Positions 61,101 through 64,000 of a stretch of 64,000 nt of DNA are shown here, in pieces. Source of the stretch: Vigna angularis. Lineage: Eukaryota; Streptophyta; Magnoliopsida; Fabales; Fabaceae. The DNA lies in NCBI RefSeq assembly GCF_016808095.1, contig NC_068974.1, positions 27,760,825 to 27,824,824 on the forward strand, in the 5' to 3' direction. Each line of letters starts with the position of its first letter. The stretch's first letter is position 1. A program made the translations under genes and the position numbers. Under the pieces are notes generated by a model that searched no databases, was not told where the DNA came from, and was given only the letters and a program-made list of their open reading frames with translations.

Positions 61101-62417
61101 TGAGCTTAGTCACGTTCAGCTGCAGCTGTATTTACGTTGGCAGCTTCTTCAGCATGTTTAAAGTCACGCAGCTTTTATAATTGGATTGGTTCTTCAATGT
61201 ACAGAAATTCACAAGCTGGACTTCCTCTCAAGTGAACTGTAGAAGCACATAACAGTACCTAGAAACACTATTTAGAGGGCTGAATTACTCATTAAAAATC
61301 AAATTAGAAACTGGCTTAGACTAATCAAAGTGACTAAAACAGAAATTAACTAAAGCACAACTAAAATCTACTCTAGAAATAGGAATCAAATCTAAAATCT
61401 ATTATTTACTAGACTAGAAATTAACTAAAATCAGAACTAAACTAAAATTATAGTTAAAAACATTTTATCAACACTTATCTTTGTAAAAACAAGGAAATTT
61501 ATTTTAAAAACCAAATCTGTTCTAAAAATAGAAAATTAAGACTAAACTATACCAAAAAGAAGTGCTACTTCAAAACACAACAAATTAGAGATTTTACATG
61601 CTTCCTATGCTATCTTTGATATTTGATAAGATAGTTGTCCTCTTCCTTCCTTTTCTTTTCTGGTTGGTTTATTTACCCATTTTGTTTGAGAAACTATTTT
61701 CACCGGCTTATCTAGTGTGAACGAGTAGTTTCCAAGACCTATAATCTTCATTGCATTTATAAATGTCTGAATCTGGTTGAAACCCTGTCCACAGATAAGT
61801 ATAACTAGTTGGGGTTGGCTGTTTTCACTTGTTTTCTTCCCATCAATCCTCATATCTCTACTTGCAACATTATTATACTGTCTACAGTGAAATATTTTTT
61901 TCATATTCCTTTTTTTATTGTTTTGATTACCTGTAGTCTTTAGCGTTTTTACGGAACTTTCAATATGACAATGACACGTTTTAGAGATTTATGTTGATGT
62001 CAGATCTTCTGAATTGTTGAGAATGATTGTTGGTTAGACATACTAAACAGCCTCAATTAGAAACCATTATTTTCATTGTTGTCTCACATACATATTCATC
62101 ATTTTCTGGCAGTCCAGACGCCCCACATGCTTTTTACAGGTCTTGAAGATTACAAGGCCAGGGGAACACAAGCATCACCCTATTTTACTGTCTCCTTTTA
62201 CACTGAATTTGCAGAGAGCAAGGATCTGGTACTGATCCGTGGGGATGTCGTATTTACCAGCAAGCTTACTGATTCAGAGGCAGAATGGCTTTTGGAAACT
62301 GCTCAGTCTTTTTATTTGAATGATGCAAGGTACAAGCTGGTTGAGAGGTTCAACAGAGAGACACGTGATTTTGAGTTCAAAGATGTCTTGCAAATACTGA
62401 ACATGCCTATTTTGTAA
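55120..62417 (+). CDS. ATP11/ATPAF1-type F1-ATPase assembly factor (4 exons)
   Basis: Exons 55120-55428, 55938-56017, 56100-56158 and 62113-62417 join in frame to 250 aa. The first 60 or so residues are rich in Arg, Ser and Ala with almost no acidic residues (MQRLTPNCTIWRGIASKV.., VRSFSAVPLAAATK), a likely mitochondrial presequence. The rest is the ATP11 domain: SIVDIQRLKDRYPEDIASIW (about 82-101), YHIGRGHIGASMKAKLYHLL (104-123), RYFVIPLWRGSGYTTMF, HMLFTGLEDYKARGTQASPY, and the C-terminal FEFKDVLQILNMP. In yeast and mammals this protein binds free F1 beta subunit and prevents its aggregation during assembly of ATP synthase in the matrix. Intron 3 is 5954 bases and contains a retrotransposon relic; all splice sites used are GT..AG. 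Confidence 0.92.
57230..61598 (-). mobile_element. Decayed LTR retrotransposon in intron 3 of the ATP11-like gene
   Basis: On the minus strand two related LTR starts are seen: TGTAAAATCTCTAATTTG (61598) and TGTTAAGTCCCTATTTTG (58074). Both are followed by GTAGCACTnCTTT, then (A)ACAGATTTGGTTTTT-like and GTTnATAAAnTGTTTTTAA words in the same order. Just before the second lies a purine tract, AAGTGTGGGGATG, as expected of a polypurine tract at a 3' LTR. Between them lies a gag-like remnant (59577-60040). No pol genes are visible. LTR 3' ends and TSDs were not found, so the lower boundary is approximate. Confidence 0.55.
59577..60040 (-). pseudogene. Remnant of a Ty3/gypsy-type gag protein
   Basis: On the minus strand the sequence reads RPPQQAWTNQSQKQQAYNP, then FSNTYNPGWQGHPNLRYG, then PPQNQSQQQNSLSQS, then a block with MARQPQTIRQHVRSDPTMEA, then TIQDLKTQIG. 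It resembles the linker after the gag domain in long plant gypsy elements (asparagine- and glutamine-rich, NPGW.GHPN..). Frameshifts separate the blocks; there is no CCHC finger or protease. Confidence 0.6.
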
Positions 62418-63586
62418 CCTTTTTTGAATTGAACAACTGCTAAACTAACAGCGTGAGGACAAAGCAGAAGGGAGGATTTGATCACGGATGAAATTGCAAA
62501 CGAAGGATAGGAAGAACAGTAACTTTTTCATTATTTAGTCATATTCTTTTGCACAAGGAAGAGTGTCTTGGACTGAGCTTCCTCTTATATTGTAGTCTTA
62601 GATTCAGTCTTTATTTTTCTTTCATGCTGATTCAATAAATAGATCTTGTATTGAATCACTGCTTCAAAACATTTACAAACAAACAGGTAAAATAGAAAAA
62701 GAAGTTTTGTTTTTGTCAGTTTGTATTTGATTACATATATTTCAGGAATTTTCAAAGGGGTCATGGACTTAACACCCTCCCTCAAAGCCAACATAAACTA
62801 CAGAGGAAGATTTAAAGTACTGTTTGGAATTGCATGTTCCCATTGCAATTAACACCCCTAATTCTTTTAAAATGCTGAATTGGAAACTCAATTATAGTTT
62901 CAACCATAAATTGCATCTGTCAATAATTGTAACTATAACATGCCGTTCATTGATAAGATTATAATTTGAGTTCACATTCCACTCATAAGTGGTGGTAACT
63001 TCAATTTGATGTTCTGTGCTTATAGCCATGACAATGACACACAGAAGGTATCTCACCAGAGATAGAAAATATTTGCTCGCTATTTATACTGGTGAATGCA
63101 TTAAATGAAATGTGTTCTTAGAGATTTGACTTGTATACACGTCCCGCTGATTTGATTGTGAAATTAATAAATTATTGGTTATGCAAATTATTATTGCATG
63201 TAAACTTTTCCTCCATAACTACATTTTATTCAACAAGAGAATATATATATTCCTTTTTTTTACTTTTTTTTAATATTTTCCTCCATAACATAGACTTGAC
63301 GAAAATAAAATTTAATTGTGAAAATAAACAGAAAATTTCCACACCAAAATAAATTATGAGCATAACGTGGCAAGATTTTGAAAAGCAAGAAGAACCACAT
63401 TTGAATGATTCCAATGGATTTCTATATCTTCATTGCCTTAATTCGCATTCATATTTCACTTTCATAAAAAGAAAGGGAAGATTCAATGTTTTAAAAACTA
63501 AGGTCCAATAAATAAGCAGCTACATGCTTTAACTTGAATGTTTGACTCATCGTGCAATGACAATGTCACAAATATATTTGTCTCAA
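62418..63586. other. 3' flank of the ATP11-like gene, no further gene
   Basis: It includes the presumed 3' UTR and AT-rich intergenic DNA. No exon-like sequence was recognised. Confidence 0.5.
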
Positions 63587-63751
63587 TTATTTGTTATTGG
63601 GTGTTTGAGAAATCTCCATGGCAGCTTTGAATATCACATCAAAGGCTTTCTCTATGCAAAACCTGAACTTCTGTTCATCAATGAATCCCTTTAGTGTTCT
63701 GAAGGTGATTCTCAACACTTTCACATAGCTCATAATAGTTATGTCTATATT
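63587..63751 (-). CDS. Last exon of a WSD-like wax ester synthase/diacylglycerol acyltransferase (partial gene)
   Basis: After an acceptor (TTGACAG, minus strand) 55 codons end in TAA: NIDITIMSYVKVLRITFRTL, then KGFIDEQKFRFCIEKAFDVI, then FKAAMEISQTPNNK. The pattern SY..KLR..F...KGFIDE.KF..C.E.AF..I..AA matches the C-terminal WS/DGAT domain of plant WSD proteins. These transfer acyl groups from acyl-CoA to fatty alcohols or diacylglycerol, at the ER, for cuticular wax or storage lipids. The remaining exons would lie beyond the right edge; 63752-64000 reads as intron. The family call is from a short segment and is less certain than the exon itself. Confidence 0.65.
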   Translation of the reverse strand, partial: NIDITIMSYVKVLRITFRTLKGFIDEQKFRFCIEKAFDVIFKAAMEISQTPNNK

Positions 63752-64000
63752 CTGTCAACACACAAAAAAACATGTTACAACCTAAAAAGTAGGTTGACGG
63801 ATTTAGTAACTTTTTTCGAAAAAAAATCACGTAATTTTAGTGTAACTTTATTATTATTTTTAATTGTTTTTTGAAATATTTTTCACTTAACATATGAAAA
63901 TATACTTAAAGGTACGTGAAAGAAAAATAAAAATCTCAAAATCCGTTGCAAAATTAATGATTTTGATGTATTTTTTTTTATGTAAATGAATTAAGCAATG

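Overview
The window is plant nuclear DNA, most likely from a warm-season legume (Phaseoleae, Vigna- or Phaseolus-like). The case rests on AT-rich intergenic sequence with long (TA)n arrays, spliced genes with plant-type GT..AG introns, a legume-style TRIM LTR, plant-only gene families (MAIN-like plant mobile domain, bHLH162-like, WSD-like) and En/Spm, Mutator and hAT elements with classic target-site duplications (TSDs). The genus is an inference. No prokaryotic, organellar or viral replicon is seen.

Four host genes are resolved to exon level. (1) A bHLH162-like transcription factor at 22317-23296 (+, 3 exons, 209 aa). (2) A family 1 pectate lyase at 29247-30743 (+, 4 exons, 390 aa), with a tandem, dead copy of its last exon behind it. 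(3) Dihydroorotase of pyrimidine synthesis at 34902-38604 (-, 7 exons, 346 aa from the first conserved Met). (4) An ATP11/ATPAF1-type mitochondrial F1-ATPase assembly factor at 55120-62417 (+, 4 exons, 250 aa), whose third intron is about 6 kb and holds a decayed LTR retrotransposon. The last exon of a WSD-like acyltransferase lies at the right edge (63587-63751, -), and a decayed fragment of the same exon lies at 33105-33254.

The rest is mostly transposons. 0.6-7.7 kb: relics of one diverged LTR family. 10455-19476: a 9.0 kb CACTA element (TSD TCA) with dead TNP2 and TNP1/Ulp1-like genes, inserted in another relic LTR. 25.5-27.9 kb: two non-autonomous CACTA elements. 38873-40459: a 1.6 kb foldback Mutator-type element. 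40483-47639: a 7.2 kb Mutator-like element (MULE) with a perfect 9-bp TSD, carrying an apparently intact 752-aa transposase gene and a dead plant-mobile-domain gene arranged tail to tail. 48120-50615: a complete solo LTR with a 5-bp TSD. 53641-54497: a small MULE with a 10-bp TSD that shares the CGGATGT motifs of the 7.2 kb element and may depend on it.

The most interesting system is the 40483-47639 MULE. It combines a DDE transposase with a C-terminal OTU-like tail that appears to lack its catalytic-Cys segment, a captured MAIN-like gene now killed by stops and a hAT insertion, and subterminal CGGATGT inverted motifs. Also notable are the repeat biology of the pectate lyase locus (exon duplication plus a second flank pair without a gene) and a nonsense pattern consistent with methylation-driven decay of the CACTA and mobile-domain genes.
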